A stretch of DNA of 13,771 nt from Alphaproteobacteria bacterium (GCA_018895795.1 JAHINZ010000348.1:1-13771), one strand, 5' to 3'; shown: positions 1 to 6,426, numbered from the stretch's first letter. The notes: generated by a model from the letters alone, not told the origin. Numbers and translations: made by a program.

Positions 1-51
1 ACGCGCCTTCCGACCCTGCCGGAATACTCTCGGCTCTGGGTTCGATCTGGG

Positions 52-69
52 CCCCGGCTTTCGCCGGGG
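52..69. repeat. GC-rich perfect hairpin (stem 7, loop TTTC)
   Basis: CCCCGGC at 52-58 and GCCGGGG at 63-69 form a perfect 7-bp stem with a TTTC loop. It sits next to the A+T-rich palindrome that follows. There is no clean T-tract directly after it on either strand, so it is not a textbook terminator. It may be part of a dispersed intergenic element or the 3' end of a gene lying left of the window. Its presence is certain and its role unknown. Confidence 0.5.
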
Positions 70-70
70 A

Positions 71-114
71 GAGCGGATTAAAATGATGATTCAACTAAAA
101 ATCATCGTGCTCTA
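71..114. repeat. A+T-rich nested palindromic element
   Basis: AGAGC near 71-75 pairs with GCTCT near 109-113, and inside it GATGATT (85-91) pairs perfectly with AATCATC (100-106) around the loop CAACTAAA. The island is A+T-rich in an otherwise very G+C-rich window and ends in CTAG. Its layout resembles the small dispersed palindromes of alphaproteobacterial intergenic regions. No copy number can be judged from one window. It also contains one GANTC site (GATTC, 88-92). Confidence 0.5.
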
Positions 115-152
115 GACGCCCGCGACGCGGGACGTCGTCCCCGCCAAAGCCC

Positions 153-503
153 CTAGAGCTTCAGTCCAAATCTGGGCCCCACGGCCATCATCGTCGCATA
201 GAGCGCGATGGTCAGGACGCAGCCGGCCAGCAGGGCGGGCCAGAAACCGACCCCTCGGCGCAGCAGGGCCGGGATCACCAGGAACATCGGCAGGGACGGC
301 AGCACGTACCAGAAGGTGGCCTCGACATGGCTGGCCATGCGGACCACGTCGCGGGTGTCACGCCACAGCCAGATCATGCCCAGGATCGAGATCAGCGGCA
401 GCGAGGCCACCAACGCGCCGAAGCCCGGTGACTTGCGGGCGATCTCGGAGATCGCGGCGATGATCACGCCCGACAGGGCGGCCTTCAGGACCAGATACAG
501 CAT
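153..503 (-). CDS. DUF3147-type four-helix inner-membrane protein
   Basis: This encodes a 116-residue, very hydrophobic protein with four predicted membrane segments at about residues 2-20, 28-47, 62-81 and 88-107. The short loops include a WRDTRDV stretch after helix 2 and an LRRGVGFW stretch before helix 4. Length, helix number and the GFGALVASLPLISILGMIWLW block fit the DUF3147 family, which has no known biochemical function. The ATG at 503 is preferred to a GTG at 545 because GAGGA lies 10 bases before it, and the upstream extension is polar and unlike the family. The gene is transcribed divergently from the small DUF2188-like gene at 620. Inner-membrane location is inferred from the helices only. 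Membership in the family is fairly secure; a role cannot be given. Confidence 0.8.
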   Translation of the reverse strand: MLYLVLKAALSGVIIAAISEIARKSPGFGALVASLPLISILGMIWLWRDTRDVVRMASHVEATFWYVLPSLPMFLVIPALLRRGVGFWPALLAGCVLTIALYATMMAVGPRFGLKL

Positions 504-619
504 CCGCGTGTTGTCCTCGCTTGCGCGCGTTCCGACAAGGCCCACAAGGCTTGGAACCTTGCCGTGGCGCGGCCCGTTGATCCCGCGCTTCTCCGCCGCC
601 GCTTTCAGGAAACCCCGCC
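504..619. promoter_or_regulatory. Divergent intergenic region with a small hairpin
   Basis: This 116-base spacer separates two divergent genes and must hold both promoters. CAAGG at 545-549 and CCTTG at 557-561 form a 5-bp inverted repeat near its centre. No clear TTGAC plus GCTANAWC Caulobacter-type promoter is visible for either direction, so this is an assignment by position only. Confidence 0.35.
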
Positions 620-865
620 ATGACCGATATCACCTACACCCTCGTCGAGCACGACGGCGGCTGGGCCTACAAGCTGGGGGACGTCTTCTCCGAAACCTTC
701 ACGACCCATGACGCGGCCCTGCACGCGGCCAAGCGGGCGGCGGGCGAGCAGCGCGTGGCCGGCGAGACGACCGGCATCACCTATGAGGACGAGAAGGGCC
801 AGTGGCGCGAAGAACTGTCCGAAGGTGATGACCGGCCCACCACCCACGTGGTCGATCCGAAATAG
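620..865 (+). CDS. Small DUF2188-type protein
   Basis: This encodes an acidic, soluble protein of 81 residues. Residues 5-45 follow the DUF2188 pattern: a beta strand ending in GGWAYKLG, a short turn, then TFTTHDAALHAAKRAAGEQ as a threonine-capped helix. Residues 53-64 (ITYEDEKGQWRE) match the usual terminal strand. DUF2188 proteins are short and widespread, and their function is unknown. AGGA at 607-610 precedes the ATG at a normal distance. The gene ends 16 bases before the candidate sigma-54 promoter of the bactofilin gene, and nothing suggests that the two are functionally linked. There is no signal peptide or membrane segment, so it is likely cytoplasmic. Confidence 0.75.
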   Translation: MTDITYTLVEHDGGWAYKLGDVFSETFTTHDAALHAAKRAAGEQRVAGETTGITYEDEKGQWREELSEGDDRPTTHVVDPK

Positions 866-880
866 ACCCTGAACCGGCGT

Positions 881-896
881 TGGCCCCTGACTTGCT
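881..896 (+). promoter_or_regulatory. Candidate sigma-54 (RpoN) promoter for the bactofilin gene
   Basis: TGGCCC at 881-886, five bases, then TTGCT at 892-896 matches the -24/-12 pattern (TGGCAC-N5-TTGC) with one mismatch. The GG (882-883) and GC (894-895) doublets have the required 12-base offset. It would start transcription near 907, giving a leader of about 34 bases before the ATG at 941. In a G+C-rich genome such matches also arise by chance, and no enhancer site for an activator is evident. Confidence 0.4.
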
Positions 897-940
897 CCTG
901 AAAAAGCTCGACGAGCCATTTCGAGACAGGGTCCACGCCA

Positions 941-1429
941 ATGTTCGCCAAGAAGAAAGACACCGCCGCTCCCGTCGCTCTGGCGATGGAGTCCGCACGC
1001 GCGCCGGTCGCGGCCCAGGCCGCCGCGCCGGCCCCGCGCCCCAAGCCCGCCTCGATGATCGCCCAGGGCGTGACCATCAAGGGCGACGTGGTCGGCGACG
1101 GCGAACTGCATCTGGATTGCGCCGTGTTGGGCGATGTCCGGGTCGGCAAGCTGATCCTGGGTCCCAACAGCCGTGTCGAGGGTTCGGTCACCGCCCAGGT
1201 GATCGAGATCCACGGCCATGTGCTGGGCAGCGTCACCGCTCAGGCCGTGCGTCTGTACGGAACCGCGCGGATTGAAGGCGACATCACCCACGAACAGCTG
1301 GCCATGGAAACCGGGGCCGAGTTCCAGGGCCGCAGCCTGAAGTTCCAGCGTCCCGCCCCGGTCGCCGCCGCGCCCAGCCACGTTCCGGCCATGCCGCAAC
1401 AGACCCAGGCCTTCGCCACGCAAAGCTGA
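941..1429 (+). CDS. bacB: Bactofilin (cytoskeletal beta-helix polymer), probably BacB
   Basis: This encodes a 162-residue bactofilin. Residues 1-37 are a flexible Ala/Pro-rich arm that starts with the basic MFAKKK, similar to the membrane-binding tip of C. crescentus BacA. Residues 38-134 are the bactofilin (DUF583) core, a series of short strands with recurring Gly turns (VTIKGDV, LHLDCAVLGDV, RVEGSV, VLGSV, RIEGDI). A Pro/Ala-rich tail ends the protein. Bactofilins polymerise without nucleotide into membrane-bound filaments; in Caulobacter, BacA and BacB form sheets at the stalked pole and recruit the cell-wall synthase PbpC. BacB rather than BacA is inferred from proximity to ctrA (CC_3022 and CC_3035 in C. 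crescentus, as recalled) and from the absence of the M23 peptidase gene that adjoins bacA. A candidate sigma-54 promoter lies upstream. Family assignment is very secure, the paralogue less so. Confidence 0.9.
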   Translation: MFAKKKDTAAPVALAMESARAPVAAQAAAPAPRPKPASMIAQGVTIKGDVVGDGELHLDCAVLGDVRVGKLILGPNSRVEGSVTAQVIEIHGHVLGSVTAQAVRLYGTARIEGDITHEQLAMETGAEFQGRSLKFQRPAPVAAAPSHVPAMPQQTQAFATQS

Positions 1430-1576
1430 TGGCGTTGCGGGCGGGACGGCGGTCGATCGTGGCGTTCGCGCCACGCTCGGCCAAGTTCCCTTCAACGCCC
1501 GGAACGCCGACGCTGACCGTGGCTTGTCTCATTCGGGACCGACGAAGGTCGGTCTGATCTCAAGGAGCCCTGATCC

Positions 1577-1906
1577 ATGGCTAGCAAATCGCTGAAACTC
1601 GTTCCGCCGACCGCCACGGCCGAAGCGCCCGTCGTCGCCGCCGCCGCCGAGCTGTATGATCTGGGACGCGGCCCCGAGAGCACGGCCCAACGCGTCAAGC
1701 GCCTGCAGGCCGAGGCCCGCATGCTGGCGCGCGAGGAAGCCGAGCGTCTGGACCGCGGCATGATGGACATGGCCGCCCTGGCCGCCGAGATCGTCGCCGG
1801 CGGCGAGGTCTATCCGGCCGGCGTCCGCGAACTGGCCAGCCGTCTGGCCGCCGACCTGCCGCAAAAGGCCCAGGGCCTGCGCAGCCTGATCAGCCGCTCG
1901 TTCTAG
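1577..1906 (+). CDS. Conserved-looking small helical protein, function unknown
   Basis: This encodes a 109-residue protein with no recognised domain. It has a disordered Ala/Pro/Thr-rich start (1-25), then two or three amphipathic helices: about 36-60, rich in Arg/Glu and containing QAEARMLAREEAERLDRG; about 62-76; and 83-105. There is no signal peptide, membrane segment or cysteine, so it is probably cytoplasmic. AGGAG stands at a good distance before the ATG, and the codon use is typical of the window, which supports a real gene. It follows the bactofilin gene on the same strand after a 147-base gap, so co-transcription is possible but not shown. The charged helix could mediate coiled-coil contact; that is a guess from composition. 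Confidence 0.7.
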   Translation: MASKSLKLVPPTATAEAPVVAAAAELYDLGRGPESTAQRVKRLQAEARMLAREEAERLDRGMMDMAALAAEIVAGGEVYPAGVRELASRLAADLPQKAQGLRSLISRSF

Positions 1907-1919
1907 AAGACCGCCTATC

Positions 1920-1961
1920 GAGGCCCCTCCGTCCGGCGGATGGATACGGCGGAGGGACCTC
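1920..1961 (+). terminator. Possible terminator-like hairpin after the 109-residue gene
   Basis: GAGGCCCCTCCG (1920-1931) pairs with CGGAGGGACCTC (1950-1961) over 12 positions with a single mismatch and an 18-base loop, 13 bases after the TAG of the preceding gene. It lacks a downstream T-tract, so intrinsic termination would be weak. The hairpin itself is certain, its role only likely. Confidence 0.4.
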
Positions 1962-2096
1962 GCGGCTCTCCCGCCGTTCGTGGGGACTACGCGGCGGGGG
2001 CGCTTGAGCCCGACGGGTCTGACCCGCGGGCGAAGGCGAATTGTCCTAGCTACGCGCGCGCCTCGCGTCTGGATGCGCTGAAATGTCGCGCGCGCT

Positions 2097-2357
2097 TCAC
2101 ACCGTCGCTTCGCGGCCGGCATTGGCCATTTTCCGCAGTCTGCGCGCCAGGTCTTCGGGCCGATCGGCGATCTGGTCGAACAGGGCCTGAACCTCGGCTT
2201 CGTGAAAGCCGGCGGCCCGCAGGGTGCGCCAGGCCCCCGCCAGCACGGCCTCCGCGATCTCCAGACGATCCTCGGTCCGCCCGGCCTCGCCGCGCTGGAT
2301 CAGGGCGCCCGAGAGCGGCCCGCGAAGATCGGCGTTGGGGGTCGTGGCGAAGGACAT
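2097..2357 (-). CDS. Small helical protein of unknown function (86 aa)
   Basis: This encodes an 86-residue soluble protein that I do not recognise. After a short polar start (1-20) it is predicted all-helical: about 24-48 (RTEDRLEIAEAVLAGAWRTL), 51-64 (FHEAEVQALFDQIA) and 67-80 (PEDLARRLRKMAN). There is no signal peptide. The ATG at 2357 is chosen because AGGAG lies 8 bases before it. Upstream in-frame ATGs at 2386 and 2405 have poor or no ribosome-binding sites, and they add a stretch unlike the rest. It lies downstream of a strong minus-strand terminator at 2433-2457, so it must have its own promoter in the roughly 75 bases between. It converges on the gene ending at 1906. Confidence 0.65.
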   Translation of the reverse strand: MSFATTPNADLRGPLSGALIQRGEAGRTEDRLEIAEAVLAGAWRTLRAAGFHEAEVQALFDQIADRPEDLARRLRKMANAGREATV

Positions 2358-2432
2358 GACGGGCGCTCCTGGGGTTGCCCGTTCCATTGTTCTCTTTTTG
2401 TTCATGGCGACAAGGGGAATCTTGGCGGCGTG

Positions 2433-2457
2433 AAAAAAGCCCCGAAGCGGGGGGCTT
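2433..2457 (-). terminator. Rho-independent terminator (minus strand)
   Basis: On the minus strand AAGCCCC, a 7-base loop and GGGGCTT form a perfect 7-bp stem (2451-2457 with 2437-2443), running into six consecutive T residues (2438-2433). This is the best-formed intrinsic terminator in the window. It lies 147 bases after the stop of the exported glycine-zipper gene, which it most likely terminates, and it isolates the 86-residue gene beyond it. Confidence 0.8.
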
Positions 2458-2560
2458 CGAGGCTTTCTTCGCAGGCTGACCGCCGGGGCGGTCGCTGAGC
2501 TCAACGCGGTTCGCCATGGCCGGGGCCAGGGCGCGCGCGCCGAAGGCCAAACCGATCCAA

Positions 2561-2578
2561 CCCTTTGTTTATAAAGGG
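2561..2578. repeat. Perfect inverted repeat CCCTTT-N6-AAAGGG
   Basis: CCCTTT (2561-2566), a six-base A+T loop and AAAGGG (2573-2578) form a perfect hairpin 26 bases past the stop of the minus-strand gene ending at 2604. It may act as a first, weak transcription stop or an mRNA 3' stabiliser ahead of the strong terminator at 2433-2457. It is A+T-rich against its surroundings. Confidence 0.45.
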
Positions 2579-2603
2579 CTCCTTCGCTCAGGCCGGTCTG
2601 AAT

Positions 2604-2996
2604 CTAGCGACAGACGGTCCGCTCATAGACCACGCCGCTGCGGCGGTCATAGTCGCGGGTGGTCCAGCAATCCTCGCCATAGCCCCGGCCGTAATAGCGC
2701 GGCGGCGGCGGCGGCGGGGCGTAGCCGTAGCCGTAGCCGCGGCCCGACCGCTGGTAGCGGTCGTTGTCGTGACCGCCGCCGGCGATCGCCGCGCCGATGG
2801 CCAGGCCCAGCACGCCGGCGACGATGGCCGCCTCGGCGCCGTTGTTGTCGCGGTGATCATGGCGGTCATAGCGGTCATAACGGTCATAGCGGCCGCGCGG
2901 GTCGGCGGACGCGGCGCCGGCGGCGGCGGCGACCATCGAGAACGCGGCCAGGCCGGCGGCCAGATGACCGATCGCAGTGCTGATCTTGCGGGCCAA
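2604..2996 (-). CDS. Exported protein with Asp-Arg-Tyr repeats and a glycine zipper
   Basis: This encodes a predicted secreted envelope protein of 130 residues. With the TTG at 2996 as start (GGAGG five bases before it), residues 1-31 are a clean signal peptide (basic MARK, Ala/Leu core, cleavage after AASA, before DPRG). The mature part begins with a charged repeat of Arg-Tyr-Asp and Arg-His-Asp units. A Gly/Ala helix-zipper follows (AIVAGVLGLAIGAAIAGG), then a Tyr-Gly and poly-Pro linker and a short C-terminal block with two cysteines (EDCWTT, RTVCR) that could pair. The alternative ATG at 3056 would bury the signal peptide and is rejected. Glycine-zipper envelope proteins of this kind occur in many alphaproteobacteria, with no assigned role. 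The His/Asp repeat could bind metal, but that is speculation. A terminator at 2433-2457 appears to end its transcript. Confidence 0.75.
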   Translation of the reverse strand: MARKISTAIGHLAAGLAAFSMVAAAAGAASADPRGRYDRYDRYDRHDHRDNNGAEAAIVAGVLGLAIGAAIAGGGHDNDRYQRSGRGYGYGYAPPPPPPRYYGRGYGEDCWTTRDYDRRSGVVYERTVCR

Positions 2997-3148
2997 GTGA
3001 CCCTCCCTTTCGTCTCGGTCCGCCGGCGGCGGGTCGTTTTGAGACCGTGACCTCAATCTCGCGCCGCCTGGCTGAACCGTAGCTGAACGAAATCGCGCCC
3101 CGCCAATGGCGCCGGTTTATTCACTATTTCCCGCCACGCTCTGACGGC

Positions 3149-3172
3149 CCGCCGGATGGATTTGTCCGGCGG
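3149..3172 (+). promoter_or_regulatory. Perfect 8-bp inverted repeat in the cheW leader
   Basis: CCGCCGGA (3149-3156) and TCCGGCGG (3165-3172) form a perfect 8-bp stem with an 8-base loop, ending 24 bases before the cheW ATG and just before its GGAGA ribosome-binding site. It could be an mRNA leader hairpin or an operator. No promoter consensus is obvious in the 200 bases upstream of cheW. Confidence 0.4.
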
Positions 3173-3196
3173 ATCGGTCGGCCAGCGGAGACACTC

Positions 3197-3664
3197 ATGA
3201 CCCCCAACGTGGCGTTCAAGGCGGGCGAAGCCCTTCAGGTCCTGTCGTTCGAGGTTGGAACCCAGACCTATTGCGTGCCGGTCAATTCGGTGCGCGAGAT
3301 CCGCGGCGTCACCCCGCCGACCCAACTGCCCGACGCCCCGCCCTATGTGCGCGGCGTGATCAATCTGCGCGGTCAGGTGATGCCGGTCATCGACCTGTCG
3401 GCCCGCCTGGGCAAGGGCGTGGCCGAGGACGGTCCCCGCCAGGTGATCATCGTCATCGAAAGCGGCGACGATGTCGCCGGCCTGCTGGTCGACGCGGTCT
3501 GCGACAGCTTCACGGTCAATGCCGACCAGATCAATCCGCCGCCGTCGATGGGCGAGGAGAACTCGCCGCTGGTCTCGGCCGTGATCACCTCGGACACCGG
3601 CATGACGGTGCTGCTGGCGGTCAACCACATCATCCCCGAGCGTCCGGCCGCCATCGCCGCCTGA
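3197..3664 (+). CDS. cheW: CheW chemotaxis coupling protein (orphan)
   Basis: This encodes a CheW adaptor, which links chemoreceptors to the histidine kinase CheA in polar signalling arrays. It is 155 residues long, the normal size. The CheW fold spans about residues 13-150, with strands starting LQVLSFEVGTQTYCVPV, and the family signature at 46-67 (DAPPYVRGVINLRG, then QVMPVIDL). The second subdomain contains VIIVIESGDDVAGLLVDAV and ends MTVLLAVNHI. GGAGA precedes the ATG by six bases. No CheA, CheY, CheR or receptor gene lies nearby, so it is an orphan copy. Caulobacter is known to have more than one CheW-type gene. It may feed a secondary array or a dedicated receptor, which the sequence does not tell. 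An 8-bp hairpin stands in its leader. Confidence 0.93.
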   Translation: MTPNVAFKAGEALQVLSFEVGTQTYCVPVNSVREIRGVTPPTQLPDAPPYVRGVINLRGQVMPVIDLSARLGKGVAEDGPRQVIIVIESGDDVAGLLVDAVCDSFTVNADQINPPPSMGEENSPLVSAVITSDTGMTVLLAVNHIIPERPAAIAA

Positions 3665-3684
3665 GGCGCCGGCCGGCGACAATC

Positions 3685-3698
3685 CGAACAATTGTTCG
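3685..3698. promoter_or_regulatory. Perfect 14-bp palindrome, candidate operator upstream of the dehydrogenase gene
   Basis: CGAACAATTGTTCG is a perfect 14-bp palindrome centred 73 bases before the dehydrogenase ATG. It is A+T-rich at its centre, as expected for a dimeric regulator site. It lies 21 bases past the cheW stop, so it could also be a 3' structure of cheW, but the lack of any loop makes a DNA-binding site more plausible. The core GAAC-N4-GTTC resembles the Gram-positive LexA box, whereas alphaproteobacterial LexA uses GTTC-N7-GTTC, so LexA is not proposed. Confidence 0.5.
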
Positions 3699-3730
3699 AA
3701 ATAGCCCCTTCCGCTCGCCCCGGAGGGAAC

Positions 3731-3739
3731 GCTAGACTC
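3731..3739 (+). promoter_or_regulatory. Possible -10 element with overlapping GANTC site
   Basis: GCTAGACTC at 3731-3739 fits the Caulobacter housekeeping -10 pattern GCTANAWC through its first seven bases, 26 bases before the dehydrogenase ATG. No good -35 is seen 11 bases upstream. The element overlaps GACTC, a CcrM methylation site, which in Caulobacter can make a promoter sensitive to methylation state and GcrA. This is suggestive only. Confidence 0.3.
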
Positions 3740-3764
3740 GCTCCACATCCAGGGGAGAGAGCGA

Positions 3765-4865
3765 ATGAAGGCGGCCGTGCTGCGCGAGGTGGGCAAACCC
3801 CTCCAGATCGAAACCGTGTCCATCAGCAAGCCCGGCCCGCGCGAGGTGCTGATCCGCACCAAGGCCGCCGGCGTCTGCCATTCCGACCTGCACTTCGTCG
3901 AAGGCTCCTACCCCCACCCCCTGCCCGCCGTGCTGGGCCACGAGAGCGCCGGCATCGTCGAGGCGATCGGCTCGGAAGTCCGCACCGTCAAGGTCGGCGA
4001 CCACGTCATCACCTGCCTCAACCCCTATTGCGGCCACTGTGAAGTCTGCCTGACCGGGCACATGAACCTGTGCGTCAGCCCCGAAACCCGCCGGTCCAAG
4101 ACCGATGAGCCGCGGCTGTTTCGCGAGGACCTCTCCGGCGCCGGCGACACCAAGATGGCCCAGTTCCTGAACCTGTCGTCCTTCGCCGAGATGATGCTGG
4201 TGCACGAGCACGCCTGCGTCGCCATCCGCAAGGACATGCCCTTCGACCTGGCCGCCCTGATCGGCTGCTCGGTGACCACCGGGGTCGGGGCGGTGATCCA
4301 GACCTCGAACGTGCGTCCCGGCGAGACCGTGGCGGTGATCGGCTGCGGCGGGGTGGGCCTGGCCACCGTCAACGGCGCGGCCATCGCCGGCGCCGGCCGG
4401 ATCATCGCCATCGACCGCGTGCCGGCCAAGCTGGAACTGGCCCGGCAGTTCGGCGCCACCGACCTGATCAACGCCAATGACGGCGACCCGGTCAAACAGG
4501 TGCAGGAGCTGACCGGCGGCGGCGTGCATCACAGCTTCGAGGCCATCGGCCTGAAGGCCACGGCCGAGCAGTCGTTCCGCATGCTGCGCCGGGGCGGAAC
4601 CGCCAACATCATCGGCATGATCCCGGTCGGCACCAAGATCGAGCTGATGGGCTCGGACTTCCTGGGCGAGCGCCGCATCCAGGGCAGCTATATGGGCTCA
4701 AACCGCTTCCCGGTCGACATGCCGCGCCTCGTGGATTTCTACATGTCCGGCAAGCTGAAACTGGACGCCATGATCTCGCGCCGCATATCGCTGGAAGAGA
4801 TCAATTCGGCGTTCGACGAGCTCAAGCGCGGCGAGCTGGCGCGGTCGGTGATCGTGTTTGATTGA
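3765..4865 (+). CDS. Zinc-dependent alcohol dehydrogenase (MDR superfamily)
   Basis: This encodes a 366-residue medium-chain dehydrogenase that oxidises an alcohol to the aldehyde with NAD, probably in the cytoplasm. Catalytic zinc ligands are Cys38 (GVCHSD), His59-Glu60 (GHES) and Cys168 (GCSVTTG). The structural zinc site is Cys89, Cys92, Cys95 and Cys103, in the classical C-x2-C-x2-C-x7-C spacing. The Rossmann motif GCGGVG lies at 193-198, and Asp217 at the end of the second strand points to NAD rather than NADP. Size and the lobe insert resemble class III and mycobacterial-type alcohol dehydrogenases. The natural substrate is not evident, and there is no adjacent esterase or glutathione enzyme to suggest formaldehyde detoxification. 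GGGGAGAG precedes the ATG. The gene stops 8 bases before a repeat arm, and a 14-bp palindrome upstream may control it. Confidence 0.93.
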   Translation: MKAAVLREVGKPLQIETVSISKPGPREVLIRTKAAGVCHSDLHFVEGSYPHPLPAVLGHESAGIVEAIGSEVRTVKVGDHVITCLNPYCGHCEVCLTGHMNLCVSPETRRSKTDEPRLFREDLSGAGDTKMAQFLNLSSFAEMMLVHEHACVAIRKDMPFDLAALIGCSVTTGVGAVIQTSNVRPGETVAVIGCGGVGLATVNGAAIAGAGRIIAIDRVPAKLELARQFGATDLINANDGDPVKQVQELTGGGVHHSFEAIGLKATAEQSFRMLRRGGTANIIGMIPVGTKIELMGSDFLGERRIQGSYMGSNRFPVDMPRLVDFYMSGKLKLDAMISRRISLEEINSAFDELKRGELARSVIVFD

Positions 4866-4873
4866 GGGGGCGC

Positions 4874-5116
4874 AAACCCTCTCTCTTTGAGAGAGGGAGG
4901 GGCCCGCCGCGCAGCGGTGGGAGGGTGAGAGGTTTCACCGCTTGCCGGAAAATCCCGATTTCGGCGATTGCAGTGACAGAAGGGGACTATTGGACCTGTC
5001 ACCGGATTCCGGATTCCCCGGATTCCTTGTCGAAAGACCCCCTTTCGGACGTCCTCATCGCCCTCAAAACCTTGTCATCCCGGCCGTAGCGCAGCGAAGC
5101 GCCGGGACCCAGGGGC
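4874..5116. repeat. Left arm of a composite inverted repeat
   Basis: Three blocks recur in inverted order in the right arm. Block 1 (4874-4940) is identical over all 67 bases to 6576-6642. Block 2 (4973-5009) differs at one of 37 bases from 6506-6542. Block 3 (5071-5116) differs at one of 46 bases from 6427-6472. Sequence between the blocks is poorly conserved. Block 1 contains a 9-bp stem with a TTT loop (4877-4897) and may serve as 3' structure for the dehydrogenase mRNA. Block 2 contains GGTGACAG-like and CTGTCACC half-sites. Three GANTC sites lie at 5005, 5012 and 5021. Blocks 1 and 3 resemble dispersed intergenic repeats of alphaproteobacteria. Confidence 0.9.
4877..4897 (+). terminator. 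9-bp hairpin directly after the dehydrogenase gene
   Basis: CCCTCTCTC (4877-4885), loop TTT and GAGAGAGGG (4889-4897) form a perfect 9-bp stem starting 12 bases after the TGA at 4865. There is no T-tract after it, so it is a weak intrinsic terminator at best. It is also part of repeat block 1, with an identical inverted copy at 6619-6639. Confidence 0.4.
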
Positions 5117-5228
5117 AGCCGCGAGGCGCTGGCTCTTGGTTGGCGCCGTTGGTGAAGATGACCGACGTGGGCTTGCCTGAAACCGAAGCCAGTGTTCAGG
5201 TTGAGATCAACCGGGGGGCGTTTCCAGC

Positions 5229-6246
5229 ATGGTTTCTATTGGCCGCACTTACCGCCATTGGCTGCTCGTCGCTACGATTGGACTGACAGCCCGCCTAACG
5301 CTTGGCGCGGCCCCTGTCTCGCCATCTGGCAAGCCACAAAGCCCCCCAAAGGCCGCCCCAGCACCCACCAAACCCAAGGACGATAGCCAAAAGAGCCCGA
5401 GCGCTTACGAGCGGGAATCCCTTGCTGTGGACCGTGCCGCGAACAGCATCGGGGAGCGCGCCAATAGCATCGCCGAAACTCAGCGCGTTTATGGGTTTTT
5501 CAGCTCATTTTGGGTGTTTTGGCGTCGCTTTTACTGGCGTTGCTGCCTTCTTCGCCTACCGTGCCACCCATTGGGCGAAGGCTGCGGCTCATGCTGCTAG
5601 GCAGAGTGCCGCCGCTGATAATGAAGCGCTGGCTGAAACCCGCGCCGCCGCAGACGAGGCTAGAAAATCATCCGCAGCCGGAGAGGAAGCGAACCGCATT
5701 AGTCGAGAGGCGCTCGTCGCGGATCAGCGGCCATGGATTTCCATCACCAACGTCAGCTTGGCCGGACCTATTACGTTTCACCCTCAAAATGGATGGCGGA
5801 TTGATCTCGTCTTCAAGTTTAAAAACGTTGGCCGTAGTCCAGCGCTTAATGTCATACCCAGCATCAAGGTGCTTGTTCCGCAGAACAGGAACCTTCCTGA
5901 AGTTCATCGCCTCTTCGCCGAAGAGACGCGAGCAAATGCCCATCGCCATTTTGGGCAGACGGTTTTCCCCGGCCAGCCCGGCGAGCAGGGGGTATCGACC
6001 GATATCACTATTGATGAATTCAATGCGGCGATGGACTTCCCGAATGACAGCAAGCTTATTCACCCTACGATCATCGGAGTAATCGCCTACCAAACAATGG
6101 GTGGGCTTACACACCTGACAGGGTTCAACCTCCTCATAAACACGGCCGACGGTCGAGCCCTCACCGTCCCAAAGAACCCACCCGATGGTTATAGTGTTGG
6201 TGGAATTCAACTCATGCGGAGCCTGATGGGCTGGTTCGCAGATTAG
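5229..6246 (+). pseudogene. Membrane protein gene broken by one extra T (low G+C, likely acquired)
   Basis: The reading frame opens at ATG 5229. It encodes a signal-anchor-like helix (residues about 10-28), a Pro/Lys/Ala linker and a charged coiled coil, up to the T5 run at 5496-5500. There the frame is lost, and it continues in the next frame from about 5500 to the TGG-TTC-GCA-GAT-TAG end at 6246. Removing one T joins the two into a sensible protein of 338 residues: helix, linker, coil, a second membrane helix (FGVAFTGVAAFFAYRATHW), an Ala-rich coiled coil, REALVADQRPWI and a C-terminal beta domain. This layout is common for poorly known membrane proteins on islands and phages. By hand count 6001-6060 has 25 G/C of 60, against 42 of 60 at 9661-9720, which suggests transfer. 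A sequencing error or programmed slippage could also explain the shift. Confidence 0.65.
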
Positions 6247-6426
6247 CGGAGAGACGGCCCAGCTAGCCGCTCAACATGAGCGCTGCAATCACTTCAGGTC
6301 TCCTCGTTTGAGAGACCCAGCATCACCAGCAAACCCAGCGTTTCCGCAGTAGGTGTGTTTGCTACGAAAATAGCCTCGCGGGGATGCAGCCCGTCACAGG
6401 GAGCTCTTGGCCGACGCAGTGCGGCC
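6247..6426. other. Spacer without a credible gene inside the repeat-bounded segment
   Basis: These 180 bases follow the broken gene and precede the right repeat arm. Composition moves back from moderate to high G+C. No reading frame with a ribosome-binding site and coherent protein is seen on either strand. The frame running 6294-6575 on the minus strand crosses repeat blocks and gives repeat-like, low-information protein. Confidence 0.4.

Noticed and set aside
3685..3698. LexA (SOS) box
   Set aside because: GAAC-N4-GTTC is the Gram-positive LexA type; alphaproteobacterial LexA binds GTTC-N7-GTTC, and no SOS gene is adjacent.
5302..6246. ATG/GTG-started 314-residue protein as the intact form of the low-G+C gene
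   Set aside because: Its first roughly 65 residues are the wrong-frame reading of the linker and coil seen in the 5229 frame, and there is no ribosome-binding site. The joined, frameshifted gene is more coherent.
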